Assembly (NCBI RefSeq): GCF_009731355.2
Contig: NZ_AP022810.1
Coordinates: forward strand, 124,001-188,000
Source: Desulfuromonas sp. AOP6
Lineage (GTDB): Bacteria > Desulfobacterota > Desulfuromonadia > Desulfuromonadales > SZUA-540
Reading direction: 5' to 3'
DNA length: 64,000 nucleotides
Part shown: in pieces, positions 35,321-44,653 of the stretch
How positions within the stretch are numbered: position 1 is the first letter of the stretch
Layout: each line of letters opens with the position of its first letter
Translations under genes and position numbers: made by a program
The notes under the pieces: generated by a model
What the model saw: the letters and a program-made list of their open reading frames with translations, nothing else
What the model was told of the DNA's origin: nothing
Database searches by the model: none

Positions 35321-36424
35321 ATGGAGCCCGGGGCTTTCGGCGAAGCCCTTCTGGCCTGGTACGGTGACCAGGGCAGAGAGCTGCCCTGGCGGCAAACCCG
35401 TGACCCCTACCGTATCTGGCTCTCCGAGATCATGCTGCAACAGACGGGGGTCACCGCCGTCATCCCCTATTACCAGCGCTTCCTCGAGCGCTATCCCACC
35501 GTCGCGGCGCTGGCCGCAGCACCGATTGAAGAGGTGGTCGATCTCTGGGCCGGCCTCGGCTACTATTCCAGGGCCAGAAACCTGCACGCCACGGCCCGGC
35601 AGATCGTAGCGCGTTTCCACGGGCACTTCCCCGCCACCCTGGAAGAATTGCAGTCCCTGCCAGGCGTAGGTCGCTCCACGGCTGGAGCGATCGCCGCGCT
35701 CGCTTTTGAAAAACGCGCTCCCATTCTTGACGGCAACGTGCGACGTATTCTGTGCCGGCTCTTTGCCTGGCAGGAAGATCCCGCCACTGCTGTGGCCCAG
35801 CGGCAGCTGTGGGAATGGGCCGACCACCTTACGCCAGCGACGAGGGTGCATGACTACACCCAGGCCATCATGGATCTGGGGGCCACCGTCTGCCTGCCCC
35901 GAAATCCCCGCTGCTCCGACTGCCCCGTCGGCCGCTTCTGTCTGGCTCAGACTCTGGGCCTGGAAAAGAGCCTCCCCCGGCGGCGCCCGACCAAAGCCGT
36001 GCCTACCGAAGCACAGGTTGTCCTCATCCTGGCATGGGGAGGCCGCATTCTTGTTCGTCGCCGGCCCCTGCACGGCCTGCTGGGAGGACTGTGGGAGTTT
36101 CCCGGACGCGCGCTTGTCCACGGGCAGTCCAGCGCGCAGGCCGTCGCCGCAGAGCTGCTGGAGAGAGGGTTGTCGGGGCGAGTGCAGCCCGTCGGCACGA
36201 TCCGGCATGCCTACAGTCACTTTCGTGTGCAGATAGAGATTTTTAAAGTCCAGGTTGAAAAGTTCGAGGGTGTGGCCGAAGGGGGAGACGGCGAGCAGTG
36301 GCTGCCAGAACAGGCCCTGCCGGAGATGCCCCTGCACGGCGCCCATAAGAAGGTACTGGGTCTGCTTCTCAAAAAGTCAGACCGTTCATCACGCAAGGAG
36401 ACCACCATTGCTAGCCAAGACTGA
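35321..36424 (+). CDS. mutY: A/G-specific adenine glycosylase MutY
   Basis: 367 residues. LPWRQTRDPYRIWLSEIMLQQT holds the catalytic Glu, LPGVGRSTAGAIAALAF is the helix-hairpin-helix and VHDYTQAIMDLGATVC has the catalytic Asp. The 4Fe-4S ligands are C-x6-C-x2-C-x5-C in CLPRNPRCSDCPVGRFC. The C-terminal half is the Nudix-like 8-oxoG reader. It removes A opposite 8-oxoG. The ATG at 35321 has GGGAGG upstream; a TTG at 35285 is less likely. The end overlaps the next gene by 17 nt. Confidence 0.93.
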   Translation: MEPGAFGEALLAWYGDQGRELPWRQTRDPYRIWLSEIMLQQTGVTAVIPYYQRFLERYPTVAALAAAPIEEVVDLWAGLGYYSRARNLHATARQIVARFHGHFPATLEELQSLPGVGRSTAGAIAALAFEKRAPILDGNVRRILCRLFAWQEDPATAVAQRQLWEWADHLTPATRVHDYTQAIMDLGATVCLPRNPRCSDCPVGRFCLAQTLGLEKSLPRRRPTKAVPTEAQVVLILAWGGRILVRRRPLHGLLGGLWEFPGRALVHGQSSAQAVAAELLERGLSGRVQPVGTIRHAYSHFRVQIEIFKVQVEKFEGVAEGGDGEQWLPEQALPEMPLHGAHKKVLGLLLKKSDRSSRKETTIASQD

Positions 36425-37547
36425 CAAGATAGAGATCATCACGACCGCCCCGGCTCTGGCCGCTTTCACCCAGAAACTTGCAGGACAAAGCACCATCGCC
36501 GTCGACCTTGAGGCGGACTCCATGCATTCTTACCGTGAAAAAGTCTGCCTGCTGCAATTTACCACGGAAGAGGAGACGATTCTCATCGACCCTCTGGCCG
36601 TACCCGACCTGACCCCCCTGGCACCGGTGCTGGCGAACCCGGCCATCCGCAAGATTTTTCATGCCGCCGACTATGATATCCGCTGTCTTTACCGCGATTT
36701 TTCCCTGGAGATCAACGGGCTCTTCGACACCATGATCGCCTGCCAGTTTCTGGGGGAGGAAAAGGTCGGGCTGGCCGATGTCCTGCTCAAATATTTTGGT
36801 ATCGAGTTGGACAAGCAGTACCAGCGGGCCGACTGGTCAAAACGCCCCCTTTCGCCGGAGATGATTCGCTATGCCGCCGAAGATACGGCGCATCTGCACC
36901 GGTTGAGCGTTATTCTGGAAGAGGCGCTACGGGAAAAAGGCCGGCTGACCTGGGTGCAGGAAGAATGTGGATTGATGGAAAAGGTCCGTCACAGTGAGCC
37001 AGGCGGACCACTTTTTTTGCGTCTCAAGGGTGCCGGGGTGCTGCCCCGCCGCTCGCTGGCTGTGCTGGAGGCTCTCCTGCAGTGGCGGGACCGGGAAGCG
37101 CAGCGTCGGGACAGTCCCCATTTCAAAGTGTTGGGGAATAAGTCGCTGCTACACCTGGCGCGAACGATGCCTCATTCCCTGCAGGGGCTGGTGGGGATCG
37201 AAGGAGTTTCGCCGCGGGTAGTGGATCGCTATGGCAAAAGCCTGCTGACGGCGATAGAGGCCGGCAAGGCCGTGCCAGAAGGGGAGCTCCCCAGCTTTCC
37301 CCGCACTGAGCGCCGCCTTCGTGACGAACAGGTAGACCAGCGGCTGGTGCGCCTGAAGGCGTGGCGCACCGAAAAAGCCGAGGCCCTGCAGATGGATCCA
37401 GGCATAGTCATCAACAATGCCCTCCTGGAGGAGATCGCCTGGCATCAGCCGCACGATGAAAAAACCCTCCGCCAGACCCCCGGCCTCAAAAACTGGCAGG
37501 GCGAGGTGTTGGCAGAGGGTTTGTTGAAGACGCTGGCGCAGGCTTAA
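36408..37547 (+). CDS. rnd: Ribonuclease D-like 3'-5' exonuclease
   Basis: 379 residues. VDLEADSMHSYREKVCLLQF (DEDD Exo I), FHAADYDIRCLYRDF (Exo II) and YAAEDTAHLHRL (Exo III, Y-x3-D) are the DnaQ-like DEDDy motifs; a HRDC-type region (LLQWRDREAQRRDSPHFKVLGNKSLLHLA) follows at about 215-295 and a second one near the C-terminus. It trims RNA 3' ends such as tRNA precursors. I assign a TTG start at 36408 because AAGGAG lies 7 nt before it and upstream residues are not family-like. Confidence 0.87.
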   Translation: MLAKTDKIEIITTAPALAAFTQKLAGQSTIAVDLEADSMHSYREKVCLLQFTTEEETILIDPLAVPDLTPLAPVLANPAIRKIFHAADYDIRCLYRDFSLEINGLFDTMIACQFLGEEKVGLADVLLKYFGIELDKQYQRADWSKRPLSPEMIRYAAEDTAHLHRLSVILEEALREKGRLTWVQEECGLMEKVRHSEPGGPLFLRLKGAGVLPRRSLAVLEALLQWRDREAQRRDSPHFKVLGNKSLLHLARTMPHSLQGLVGIEGVSPRVVDRYGKSLLTAIEAGKAVPEGELPSFPRTERRLRDEQVDQRLVRLKAWRTEKAEALQMDPGIVINNALLEEIAWHQPHDEKTLRQTPGLKNWQGEVLAEGLLKTLAQA

Positions 37548-37560
37548 TTCCTTTTTGAAA

Positions 37561-38964
37561 TCAGCTCTTCTTACCAGGAATGCCCGGGGCGGTCATCGGC
37601 AGGGGATCGAGCAGGCGGTTCAATTCCGTTTCATCGAGCACTTCTTCTTCCCGGGCCACTTCCCGTACGGTCCGACCGCTTTCGTGGGCCTTCTTGGCGA
37701 TCTGGGCGGCGCGATCATAGCCGATGACCGGTGCCAGCGACGTGACCATGGCCAGGCTCTTTTCCACGGTGGCTTCGCAATGGGCCCGGTCGGCCTCCAA
37801 GTTTTGCACGCAGCGTCGGCTGAACTGGGTGACGCCGCTGGACAGCAGGGCGATGGACTCCAGCAGGTTGTGAGCGAGCAGGGGCATCATCACGTTGAGT
37901 TCAAAGTTGCCCGATAGTCCCCCCAGGGTGATGGCGGCATCGTTGCCGACCACCTGGGCGCAGACCTGCATGAGGCTTTCGGCCATGACGGGGTTGACCT
38001 TGCCCGGCATGATCGAGCTGCCAGGCTGCACCGGTGGCAGGATCAGCTCCCCCAGTCCGCAGCGCGGGCCGCTGCCAAGGAAGCGGATGTCGTTGCTGAT
38101 CTTGAACAGAGCGCCGGCACAGGTCTTGAGGGCACCACTGGCATAGACCACGGCGTCCTTGCCGCCCTGCGCTTCGAAATGATTGGACGCTTCGCGGAAG
38201 GGGAGACCGGTTACCTCCGCCAGCCCGGCGATAACCCTGCCGGCAAACTGCGGATGGGTGTTGATGCCCGTCCCCACGGCCGTCCCGCCGAGGGGAAGTT
38301 CCATGAGTCCTTCCAGGGCCGTTTCCAGACGACGGTTGGCCAGGGCCACCTGTCGGGCGTAACCGGAAAATACCTGGCCCAGGCGGATCGGCGTGGCGTC
38401 CTGCAGGTGGGTGCGGCCGATCTTGATAATGTCGGCAAAGGCCTCCGCTTTTTCCCCCAGTGCTTCCTGCAGAGCGAAGAGGGCGGGGATGAGGCTGTGG
38501 CGGATCTCCACGGCGGCCGCCATGTGGATGGCCGTGGGAATGACGTCGTTGCTCGATTGTCCCAGGTTGACGTGATCATTGGGGTGGATCGACCGCTCGC
38601 CCCCCCAGCCTTCCAGTTGGGTGGCGCGGTTGGCGATGACCTCGTTGGTGTTCATGTTGGTGCTGGTCCCCGAGCCGGTCTGGAAGATATCGAGGACGAA
38701 ATGGCTGTCGAGTTCGCCGCGGATGACCTCTTCGGCGGCCTCCATGATGGCCATGGCCCGCTCACTGTCAAGCAGGTCGAGTTCCATGTTCACCCGCGCG
38801 GCCCTCTCCTTGATCATGCCGAGGGCCCGCAGAAAGGGGCGGGGGAAGCGGTATCCCGAAATAGGAAAGTTCTCCATGGCTCTCGCCGTTTGGGCGCCGT
38901 AAAGGGCGGCGGCGGGCACGGTCATTTCTCCCATGGAGTCCTTCTCGATGCGTGTTTCGGACAT
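37561..38964 (-). CDS. fumC: Class II fumarate hydratase
   Basis: 467 residues. GSSIMPGKVNPVMAE is the superfamily signature with the mobile catalytic loop; SSNDVIPTAIHMAA and GRTHLQDATPIRLGQ are the other two conserved regions. It interconverts fumarate and malate, in the TCA cycle or in fumarate respiration. Good AAGGAGAG site before the ATG. Convergent with the RNase D-like gene, 13 nt apart, no terminator visible between them. Confidence 0.94.
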   Translation of the reverse strand: MSETRIEKDSMGEMTVPAAALYGAQTARAMENFPISGYRFPRPFLRALGMIKERAARVNMELDLLDSERAMAIMEAAEEVIRGELDSHFVLDIFQTGSGTSTNMNTNEVIANRATQLEGWGGERSIHPNDHVNLGQSSNDVIPTAIHMAAAVEIRHSLIPALFALQEALGEKAEAFADIIKIGRTHLQDATPIRLGQVFSGYARQVALANRRLETALEGLMELPLGGTAVGTGINTHPQFAGRVIAGLAEVTGLPFREASNHFEAQGGKDAVVYASGALKTCAGALFKISNDIRFLGSGPRCGLGELILPPVQPGSSIMPGKVNPVMAESLMQVCAQVVGNDAAITLGGLSGNFELNVMMPLLAHNLLESIALLSSGVTQFSRRCVQNLEADRAHCEATVEKSLAMVTSLAPVIGYDRAAQIAKKAHESGRTVREVAREEEVLDETELNRLLDPLPMTAPGIPGKKS

Positions 38965-39031
38965 GACGTCTCTCCTTGTTGGTCACCATGTGCTTTGAAA
39001 ATTCTGCTCCGTTGCAGGGGTCTGACTTTTG

Positions 39032-39059
39032 AGAATAGCAATCTCGCTTGTCCTGTCAA
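39032..39059 (-). promoter_or_regulatory. Promoter of fumC
   Basis: On the minus strand a perfect TTGACA (39059-39054), a 16-nt spacer ending in TGC and TATTCT (39037-39032). The predicted start is near 39025, about 60 nt before the fumC ATG. Confidence 0.6.
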
Positions 39060-39149
39060 CGGCTTATGGCGCCGGAAGCAAGAATTATCCCTGTCACAGT
39101 GTCTGTTATTGCCTTTGCCTGCCGCCAAGGCTTCACGTATGATGTGCCC

Positions 39150-40022
39150 ATGACCACCCTGGCCCTGATTCTCATCCTGTTTTCCGCCTTCATGCACGCC
39201 TTGTGGAACCTGCTGGTCAAGCGCAGCCGGGACAAGACGGTCTTTATCTGGTGGATGTTCGTGGCCTCGGCTGGCTGCCTGCATGTGTTCCTGCCACTGC
39301 AGCCCGAGCCCTTTCCTGCCCTGTCCCCGGCGGTGCTGTTGCTGGCGGCGGCCGGAGCCGCCTGTTTTGTGCTCTATCACCTCTTCAATGGCCGCGCTTA
39401 TCGCGACGGCGATCTGTCCCTGACCTATCCTTTAGCGCAAACGTCCATGCTGTACGTTCCCCTCTGGGGGGTGTGGTTACTGGGGGAGCAGATCTCGCTG
39501 CTGGGAGTGGCTGGCATTCTGCTGATTCTGGGCGGAGCCTGGGCGGTGCAGCTGCGGCGCTTTACCCTGGGCGAGATAGCGCGGCCTGTCCGCAATTTGG
39601 GGAACCCGTCCGTACAGGCCGCTCTCGCCGCCGGTTTCATCTACTCCCTGGGAGCGGTGGTCGACAAGGTGGGGGTGAGCCTCTATCCTCCTTTCCACTT
39701 TACCTACCTGCTGGTCATGTTCATGCTGCTGCTGATGACCCTCAACCTGCTGCGCAGCCCCTATCGCGGACGCATTATGAACGAATGGCGCCAAAGCCGG
39801 CACCTGGTGCTGCTGTCAGGGCCGATTATGATGGGGTCGTTTCTCACTTTCCGCTACGGGCTGAGCCTGGCCCCCATGAGCTATGCAGTGCCGGTGCGCC
39901 AGGTCAGTCTGCTGATCGGCGTCCTCATCGGGGTTCTCTTTCTGGGGGAGACCTGCGGGCGCATCCGCTTTTCGGCCACCCTGCTCATTCTGGCCGGCGT
40001 GGTTCTGATCCGCCTCGGCTGA
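39150..40022 (+). CDS. EamA/DMT-family membrane transporter
   Basis: 290 residues forming ten membrane helices in two EamA-like halves. MTTLALILILFSAFMHALWNLLVKRS and a second copy around AGFIYSLGAVVDKVGVSLYPPF match the drug/metabolite-transporter pattern, ending with LGETCGRIRFSATLLILAGVVLIRLG. The substrate is unknown. The ATG at 39150 gives a membrane start; the ribosome binding site is weak. Divergent from fumC. Confidence 0.85.
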   Translation: MTTLALILILFSAFMHALWNLLVKRSRDKTVFIWWMFVASAGCLHVFLPLQPEPFPALSPAVLLLAAAGAACFVLYHLFNGRAYRDGDLSLTYPLAQTSMLYVPLWGVWLLGEQISLLGVAGILLILGGAWAVQLRRFTLGEIARPVRNLGNPSVQAALAAGFIYSLGAVVDKVGVSLYPPFHFTYLLVMFMLLLMTLNLLRSPYRGRIMNEWRQSRHLVLLSGPIMMGSFLTFRYGLSLAPMSYAVPVRQVSLLIGVLIGVLFLGETCGRIRFSATLLILAGVVLIRLG

Positions 40023-40052
40023 ATCCGGGCGGCCCATGAAAGGACAAGGATA

Positions 40053-40625
40053 ATGAAAAATCTGGCAAACTTCTTTTTCGAAGTCGGCATGCTCAAGCGC
40101 ACTCCACGCACGGGCTTCCAGTTCCTGGGCTCCGGGGCCGAATCCGTTGCCGAGCATTCCTTCCGCACCGCCATCATCGGCTTCACCCTGGCTCATCTCG
40201 ACGAGGAGGTCGATACGGGCAAGGTGGTGCAGATGTGTCTCTTCCATGATGTCCCCGAAGCCCGCACCGGCGATCTCAATTATGTGAATAAAAAGTATGT
40301 CAAAGCCGACGAGGAAAAAGCCGTGGAGGATCTGGCCCGTACCTTGCCCTTCGGTGATGACTACCGGGCCCTGTTGGAGGAATTCGGACGCAAGGAGAGC
40401 CGCGAGGCCCAAATCGCCCATGATGCCGATCAGCTTGAGATGATTCTGGCGCTTAAAGAGTATAAGGACCTTGGCAACCGCAATGCCGATGAATGGTACC
40501 CCTTTGCGGTGCGCCGCCTCAGGACCGAAGGGGCCCGCCGCCTCGCCGAAACCATCTGGACCACGGATTCCACCCGCTGGTGGTTCGATGGCGACGGCGA
40601 CTGGTGGGTGAACGGCAAACGCTGA
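40053..40625 (+). CDS. HD-domain phosphohydrolase (YfbR-like 5'-nucleotidase)
   Basis: 190 residues. The HD metal site is visible: AEHSFRTA (His), LFHDVPEARTGDLNY (His-Asp) and AHDADQLEMIL (second Asp), the layout of the YfbR/HDDC2 group that dephosphorylates nucleoside monophosphates. Substrate not provable here. 30 nt after the EamA gene, AAGGA upstream. Confidence 0.85.
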   Translation: MKNLANFFFEVGMLKRTPRTGFQFLGSGAESVAEHSFRTAIIGFTLAHLDEEVDTGKVVQMCLFHDVPEARTGDLNYVNKKYVKADEEKAVEDLARTLPFGDDYRALLEEFGRKESREAQIAHDADQLEMILALKEYKDLGNRNADEWYPFAVRRLRTEGARRLAETIWTTDSTRWWFDGDGDWWVNGKR

Positions 40626-40635
40626 GGCAAGCGGC

Positions 40636-40664
40636 TTGACTGCATCGGGCAGAGGTGCTAGAAA
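40636..40664 (+). promoter_or_regulatory. Promoter of serS and downstream tRNA genes
   Basis: TTGACT (40636-40641), a 17-nt spacer ending in TGC (extended -10) and TAGAAA (40659-40664). The predicted start is near 40671, about 30 nt before the serS ATG. Confidence 0.55.
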
Positions 40665-40699
40665 TAAGGGCTTTTTAAAGCCAACATGGGGGTGCGTTC

Positions 40700-41971
40700 A
40701 TGCTTGACATCAAATATCTGCGCGAAAATATGGACGAAGCCGAACGGCGTCTGGCCACCCGGGGCGGGGCTCTCGACCTTTCCGCCTTTCGGGGTCTCGA
40801 CCAGCGGCGGCGCGAGCTTCTGGGCGAATCCGAGTCGCTCAAGGCCGAAAAGAACAAAGTCTCCGCCCTCATCGGCCAGACTAAGGATAAAAGCCAGGTC
40901 CAGACGGAGATCACCCGCATGAAAGAGGTCTCCGCCCGTATCAAGACCCTCGATGATGAACTCAAGGACGTCGAGGAGAAGCTGCAGGGCCTGCTCATGA
41001 CCGTCCCCAATATTCCCCATGAGAATTGCCCGGTCGGCGCCTCCGAGGAGGACAACAGCGAAGTGCGCTCTTGGGGCTCCCGGCCCCAGTTCGACTTTGC
41101 CCCCAAGCCTCACTGGGAGATCGGTGAGCAGCTCCGTATCCTCGACTTTGAGCGTGCCGGCAAGCTGACCGGCGCCCGCTTTGTCCTCTACCGGGGAGCC
41201 GGTGCGCGCCTGGAAAGAGCCCTGATTAACTTTATGCTCGACCTGCATACCACCCGCCATAAATATATTGAAATTCTGCCGCCCTTTATGGTAAATAGGG
41301 TCTCCATGACGGGGACAGGGCAACTCCCCAAGTTCGAAGACGATCTTTTTCATCTAGAAGACCCGGATTTTTTTCTCATCCCGACGGCCGAGGTTCCCGT
41401 AACCAATATCCATCGGGACGAGATTCTGGCGGCCGGCGCGCTGCCGGTCCTTTACACCGCCTATACGCCCTGCTTTCGCAAGGAAGCTGGTTCTCATGGC
41501 AAGGACACGCGCGGCCTCATTCGCCAGCATCAGTTCAACAAGGTGGAACTGGTCAAGTTTGTCCGACCGGAGCATTCCGACGCTGAACTGGAAAGCCTGC
41601 TGGATAACGCCGAGGAAGTTCTCCGTCAGCTGGGGCTCCCCTACAGGGTGGTAGATCTCTGCACGGGGGATATCGGCTTCTCCGCCGCCCGCACCTTCGA
41701 TATCGAAGTCTGGCTGCCCGGACAGGATGCCTACAGGGAAATCTCCTCCTGCTCCAACTTTCGCGATTTCCAGTCCCGTCGAGCCAGCATTCGCTTCCGC
41801 CGGGAAGAAGGAGAGCGACCCGAGTTCGTCCATACCCTGAACGGATCCGGACTGGCGGTAGGGCGCACTTTGGTGGCGATTCTAGAAAACTATCAGCAGG
41901 CCGATGGGTCGGTGCTGATCCCGGAAGTCCTCAGGCCCTACATGGGTGGCTTGGAACGCATCGAAGCCTGA
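40700..41971 (+). CDS. serS: Seryl-tRNA synthetase
   Basis: 423 residues. The N-terminal long coiled coil (about 30-100) contacts the long variable arm of tRNA-Ser; class II motif 2 ([22 protein letters not shown]) and motif 3 ([20 protein letters not shown]) form the active site. It charges the tRNA-Ser species, three of which are encoded within the next 1.8 kb. GGGGG site before the ATG; the first tRNA-Ser starts 12 nt after its stop, so the two are very probably co-transcribed. Confidence 0.96.
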   Translation: MLDIKYLRENMDEAERRLATRGGALDLSAFRGLDQRRRELLGESESLKAEKNKVSALIGQTKDKSQVQTEITRMKEVSARIKTLDDELKDVEEKLQGLLMTVPNIPHENCPVGASEEDNSEVRSWGSRPQFDFAPKPHWEIGEQLRILDFERAGKLTGARFVLYRGAGARLERALINFMLDLHTTRHKYIEILPPFMVNRVSMTGTGQLPKFEDDLFHLEDPDFFLIPTAEVPVTNIHRDEILAAGALPVLYTAYTPCFRKEAGSHGKDTRGLIRQHQFNKVELVKFVRPEHSDAELESLLDNAEEVLRQLGLPYRVVDLCTGDIGFSAARTFDIEVWLPGQDAYREISSCSNFRDFQSRRASIRFRREEGERPEFVHTLNGSGLAVGRTLVAILENYQQADGSVLIPEVLRPYMGGLERIEA

Positions 41972-41983
41972 TAAAGTGACTGC

Positions 41984-42069
41984 GGAGGAGTGGCCGAGTG
42001 GTTTAAGGCGGCGGTCTTGAAAACCGTTGTACGAAAGTACCGTGGGTTCGAATCCTACCTCCTCCGCCA
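41984..42069 (+). tRNA. tRNA-Ser (anticodon UGA)
   Basis: Acceptor stem GGAGGAG/CTCCTCC, a long variable arm as expected for serine, T loop TTCGAAT and an encoded CCA (42067-42069). The anticodon loop CTTGAAA has TGA at 42018-42020. It lies directly behind serS. Confidence 0.96.
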
Positions 42070-42123
42070 AATTTAAAGCATAAACGCACGTTTCACATAC
42101 ATATCCATAGCAGTATCCGCAAC

Positions 42124-42376
<253 letters not shown>

Positions 42377-42444
42377 AAATCGATGAATTCCTCTTCTTTT
42401 ATTCCCTGACCATACCCTTTCACTCCTTGCATCAAGAGGTATCC

Positions 42445-42945
42445 ATGTCTTTTGTTGCCCGCCGTGCCGTAGTTCTCTTTGTTCTGCTGGTGACAGGTGT
42501 TTCAGGCTGTGACTCAAAACCCTCAACCGAAGGGTCGATATCCAGTGAGGCTGTAAAGCCAACCGGTTCCGTCAAGGTCGTCGTGCCGCCCGAGGTCGAA
42601 GGGCAATGGAAAGCCGTCAAAATCGCAGTACAGGATCGACAGCACAATACGGAAAAAATCTACACAGTCGACATCGGCTCCTCTTTCCAGCTCGACGACG
42701 GGGGGATATCCGTCCACACCAAGGTGTTTTTGCCGGCCTTCATCATGGATGGCGTGGAGATGACCTCCGCTTCCAATGAAACGAAAAACCCGGGTGTGCA
42801 GATCTCGATCTTTGAAGGAAGACAGGAAATTTTCCACGGCTGGCTGTTCAGTCATTACCCCGGGGCGCACGCCTTCAGGCATCCACGATTCAACTTCACC
42901 CTGGTCGATTACCTGCCCACCGAAAAAAAGGTTGACAATCCATAG
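42445..42945 (+). CDS. DUF2155-family lipoprotein
   Basis: 166 residues. A basic N-terminus and hydrophobic stretch end in a lipobox, VSGC, with Cys22 as the lipidated residue. The C-terminal two thirds (VFLPAFIMDGVEMTSASNETKNPGVQI ... FHGWLFSHYPGAHAFRHPRFNFTLVDY) fits the DUF2155 pattern, a small beta domain of unknown function in cell-envelope proteins. The ATG at 42445 has AAGAGG upstream. It lies between tRNA genes and may be transcribed with the tRNA-Arg that follows by 30 nt. Confidence 0.75.
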   Translation: MSFVARRAVVLFVLLVTGVSGCDSKPSTEGSISSEAVKPTGSVKVVVPPEVEGQWKAVKIAVQDRQHNTEKIYTVDIGSSFQLDDGGISVHTKVFLPAFIMDGVEMTSASNETKNPGVQISIFEGRQEIFHGWLFSHYPGAHAFRHPRFNFTLVDYLPTEKKVDNP

Positions 42946-42975
42946 AAAATAAGCGATAAACCTTCTTCTTGACAC

Positions 42976-43052
<77 letters not shown>

Positions 43053-43061
43053 CTAAAAATG

Positions 43062-43094
43062 AAGCCCCAGCATTGAAAAGTGCTGGGGCTTTTT
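43062..43094 (+). terminator. Rho-independent terminator after tRNA-Arg
   Basis: AAGCCCCAGCA and TGCTGGGGCTT pair (eleven pairs) around an eight-base loop and run into a T tract. It separates the tRNA-Arg gene from tadA, which starts 15 nt later. Confidence 0.88.
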
Positions 43095-43108
43095 GCATCG
43101 GGAAGACC

Positions 43109-43603
43109 ATGGATAACGCGGACGAATTCTTCATGCGGCAGGCAATCGACGAAGCGGTGGCCGCCGAATCGATCGGCGAAGTCCCCGTTGGCGCGGTCCT
43201 GGTCAAAGATGGTCAGGTCGTCGGCCGTGGGCACAATCGGCGAGAAACCAGCAACGATCCCACCACCCACGCCGAAATGATCGCTATCCGCCAGGGCGCC
43301 GGCCATATCGGGCACTGGCGCCTCCTCGACTGCACCCTCTACGTCACCCTGGAGCCCTGTGTCATGTGCATGGGCGCCATTATCCTCGCCCGCATACCGC
43401 GCCTCGTCTTCGGCTGCCGTGACCCGCGCGTCGGGGCCGTTGGTTCCATCTACGATTTCTCCAAAGATCATCGCTTCAACCACCGCGTCGAGGTGACCGA
43501 AGGAATCCTCGCCGAAGAATGCCGCGACCAGCTCAGTGGGTTTTTCCAGAAGCTGCGGGCCCAAAAGAAAGCGGAAAAAGCCAAAGAAGCGCCCCCACAG
43601 TAA
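43109..43603 (+). CDS. tadA: tRNA-specific adenosine deaminase TadA
   Basis: 164 residues. THAEM (zinc His and catalytic Glu) and PCVMCMGAI (two zinc Cys) are the deaminase motifs, with VPVGAVLVKDGQVVGRGHN upstream. TadA converts A34 to inosine in tRNA-Arg(ACG), which is encoded just upstream. The ATG at 43109 (GGAAG upstream) gives the family N-terminus; the longer frame from 43073 would begin inside the terminator hairpin. The C-terminal tail is Lys/Ala-rich. Confidence 0.94.
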   Translation: MDNADEFFMRQAIDEAVAAESIGEVPVGAVLVKDGQVVGRGHNRRETSNDPTTHAEMIAIRQGAGHIGHWRLLDCTLYVTLEPCVMCMGAIILARIPRLVFGCRDPRVGAVGSIYDFSKDHRFNHRVEVTEGILAEECRDQLSGFFQKLRAQKKAEKAKEAPPQ

Positions 43604-43622
43604 AACGCAGCGCAAAACGCGC

Positions 43623-43652
43623 TTGGCAAAAGGGCCCGCAATAAGGTAGGAT
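43623..43652 (+). promoter_or_regulatory. Candidate promoter of tRNA-Ser(CGA)
   Basis: TTGGCA (43623-43628), an 18-nt spacer and TAGGAT (43647-43652). The predicted start is near 43660, about 19 nt before the tRNA. Confidence 0.4.
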
Positions 43653-43678
43653 GTCGCCCAATTCGCCAACACGCTTCT

Positions 43679-43766
43679 GGAGGGGTGTCCGAGAGGTCGA
43701 AGGTGACAGACTCGAAATCTGTTGTGCCGCAAGGCACCGTGGGTTCGAATCCCACCCCCTCCGCCA
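43679..43766 (+). tRNA. tRNA-Ser (anticodon CGA)
   Basis: Acceptor stem GGAGGGG/CCCCTCC, a long variable arm (GTGCCGCAAGGCAC), T loop TTCGAAT and an encoded CCA (43764-43766). Anticodon CGA at 43713-43715. A possible weak terminator (AAGGGC with GCCCTT, 43775-43804) follows. The remaining gap to 43912 holds no gene I can support. Confidence 0.95.
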
Positions 43767-43912
43767 GTAAAATCAAGGGCTTATCCGAATACGGCTAGGC
43801 CCTTTGTGCTTTTGACGTGCATTTTTGCGCACTTTTGCCGTACTTCTCCGCAAACATCGACAAAATATCACCACTTATCACAACAACTGCCGGCCAATTT
43901 TCAGTAGAAAAG

Positions 43913-43929
43913 GGGACAGGCTACTTTTC
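43913..43929 (+). repeat. Left inverted repeat of the RAYT element
   Basis: GGGACAGGCTACTTTTC is the exact reverse complement of 44603-44619. The stop codon of the RAYT gene (43921-43923) lies inside it. Confidence 0.85.
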
Positions 43930-44589
43930 CTGAATCTTCCTTGGCCGCCCTATAGGCCTGAGAGTTGATTCAAGACCGAACTTCCCGCACACTCTCTTTT
44001 GCCAGTCATCTTCTCCAAACGGCGCCTGCCGCTCCATGCTTTTTTGCCAATTGTTTTGTTGCTCTTGCGTCAGGGGTTGATTTACAAATTCAGCCCAATT
44101 CAAGTTATAGAGAGTCGGTAGCGGAGCCGTTATCTGCCTTTCCTTTTCCCCGCTGCTTTCGCAGTAGGAAGACCATGGCCAGTTTTGTGCTTCATCCACC
44201 ATACCGGCACGCAGCGGATTGGCTTCGATATAGCGGGCCGCAGTGACCAGATAATTGTCTTGCTGAACAATAAAGCTCTTATAGCGCCCTTGCCAAACGT
44301 GGCCACTGCCGCCGTAATGCCGGTGATAGCGACGAACATGGCTGGTCATCAACCACTGCATGCAACGACTCAGTTCTTCCCCCTTTTCCGCACGAACCAA
44401 CAGATGAAAATGGTTGGGCATCAGGCAGTAGGCAAAGAGAGTGATCGGATAGCGCTCAGTGGCCTCACTCAGGAGGTTGATGAACGCGAGATAGTCCTGA
44501 TTTTTATGGAAAACCTGCTGGCGATTATTGCCGCGATTGAGGATATGGTAGCAGTAGCCGTCGGCTAAGCCTCTGGAAGTTCTTGGCAT
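43921..44589 (-). mobile_element. REP-associated tyrosine transposase (RAYT, Y1/IS200-like)
   Basis: 222 residues encoding a Y1_Tnp domain protein: YHILNRGNNRQQVF near the start, the HUH motif in MPNHFHLLV (His60 and His62), HVWQGRYKSFIVQQD and YLVTAARYIEANPLRAGMV with the candidate catalytic tyrosine. These single-copy, REP-linked transposases act on hairpin-containing repeats rather than moving as classical IS elements. All motifs look intact. The gene is framed by a perfect 17-bp inverted repeat, and GC content is lower than that of the T6SS genes beside it. Located between the tRNA cluster and the end of the T6SS effector module. Confidence 0.9.
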
Positions 44590-44602
44590 GGGTCACCTTA
44601 GC

Positions 44603-44619
44603 GAAAAGTAGCCTGTCCC
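44603..44619 (+). repeat. Right inverted repeat of the RAYT element
   Basis: GAAAAGTAGCCTGTCCC, the exact reverse complement of 43913-43929, about 14 nt upstream of the RAYT start codon. Confidence 0.85.
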
Positions 44620-44643
44620 GTTTTTATGTTCCGTTTTTATGTT
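44618..44643 (+). repeat. Two tandem copies of a 13-bp unit
   Basis: CCGTTTTTATGTT occurs twice without a gap at 44618-44630 and 44631-44643, directly abutting the right inverted repeat of the RAYT element and just downstream of the last T6SS-module gene. Confidence 0.8.
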
Positions 44644-44653
44644 CAATGTAGAA

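Noticed and set aside
34320..36346. Minus-strand open frames opposite hisC and mutY
   Set aside because: Both plus-strand genes carry complete catalytic motifs; the opposite frames have none.
39203..40039. Long open frame overlapping the EamA transporter in another frame
   Set aside because: Its product is Arg/Pro/Gly-rich with no recognisable pattern, while the other frame gives a clean ten-helix transporter; it is a high-GC shadow.
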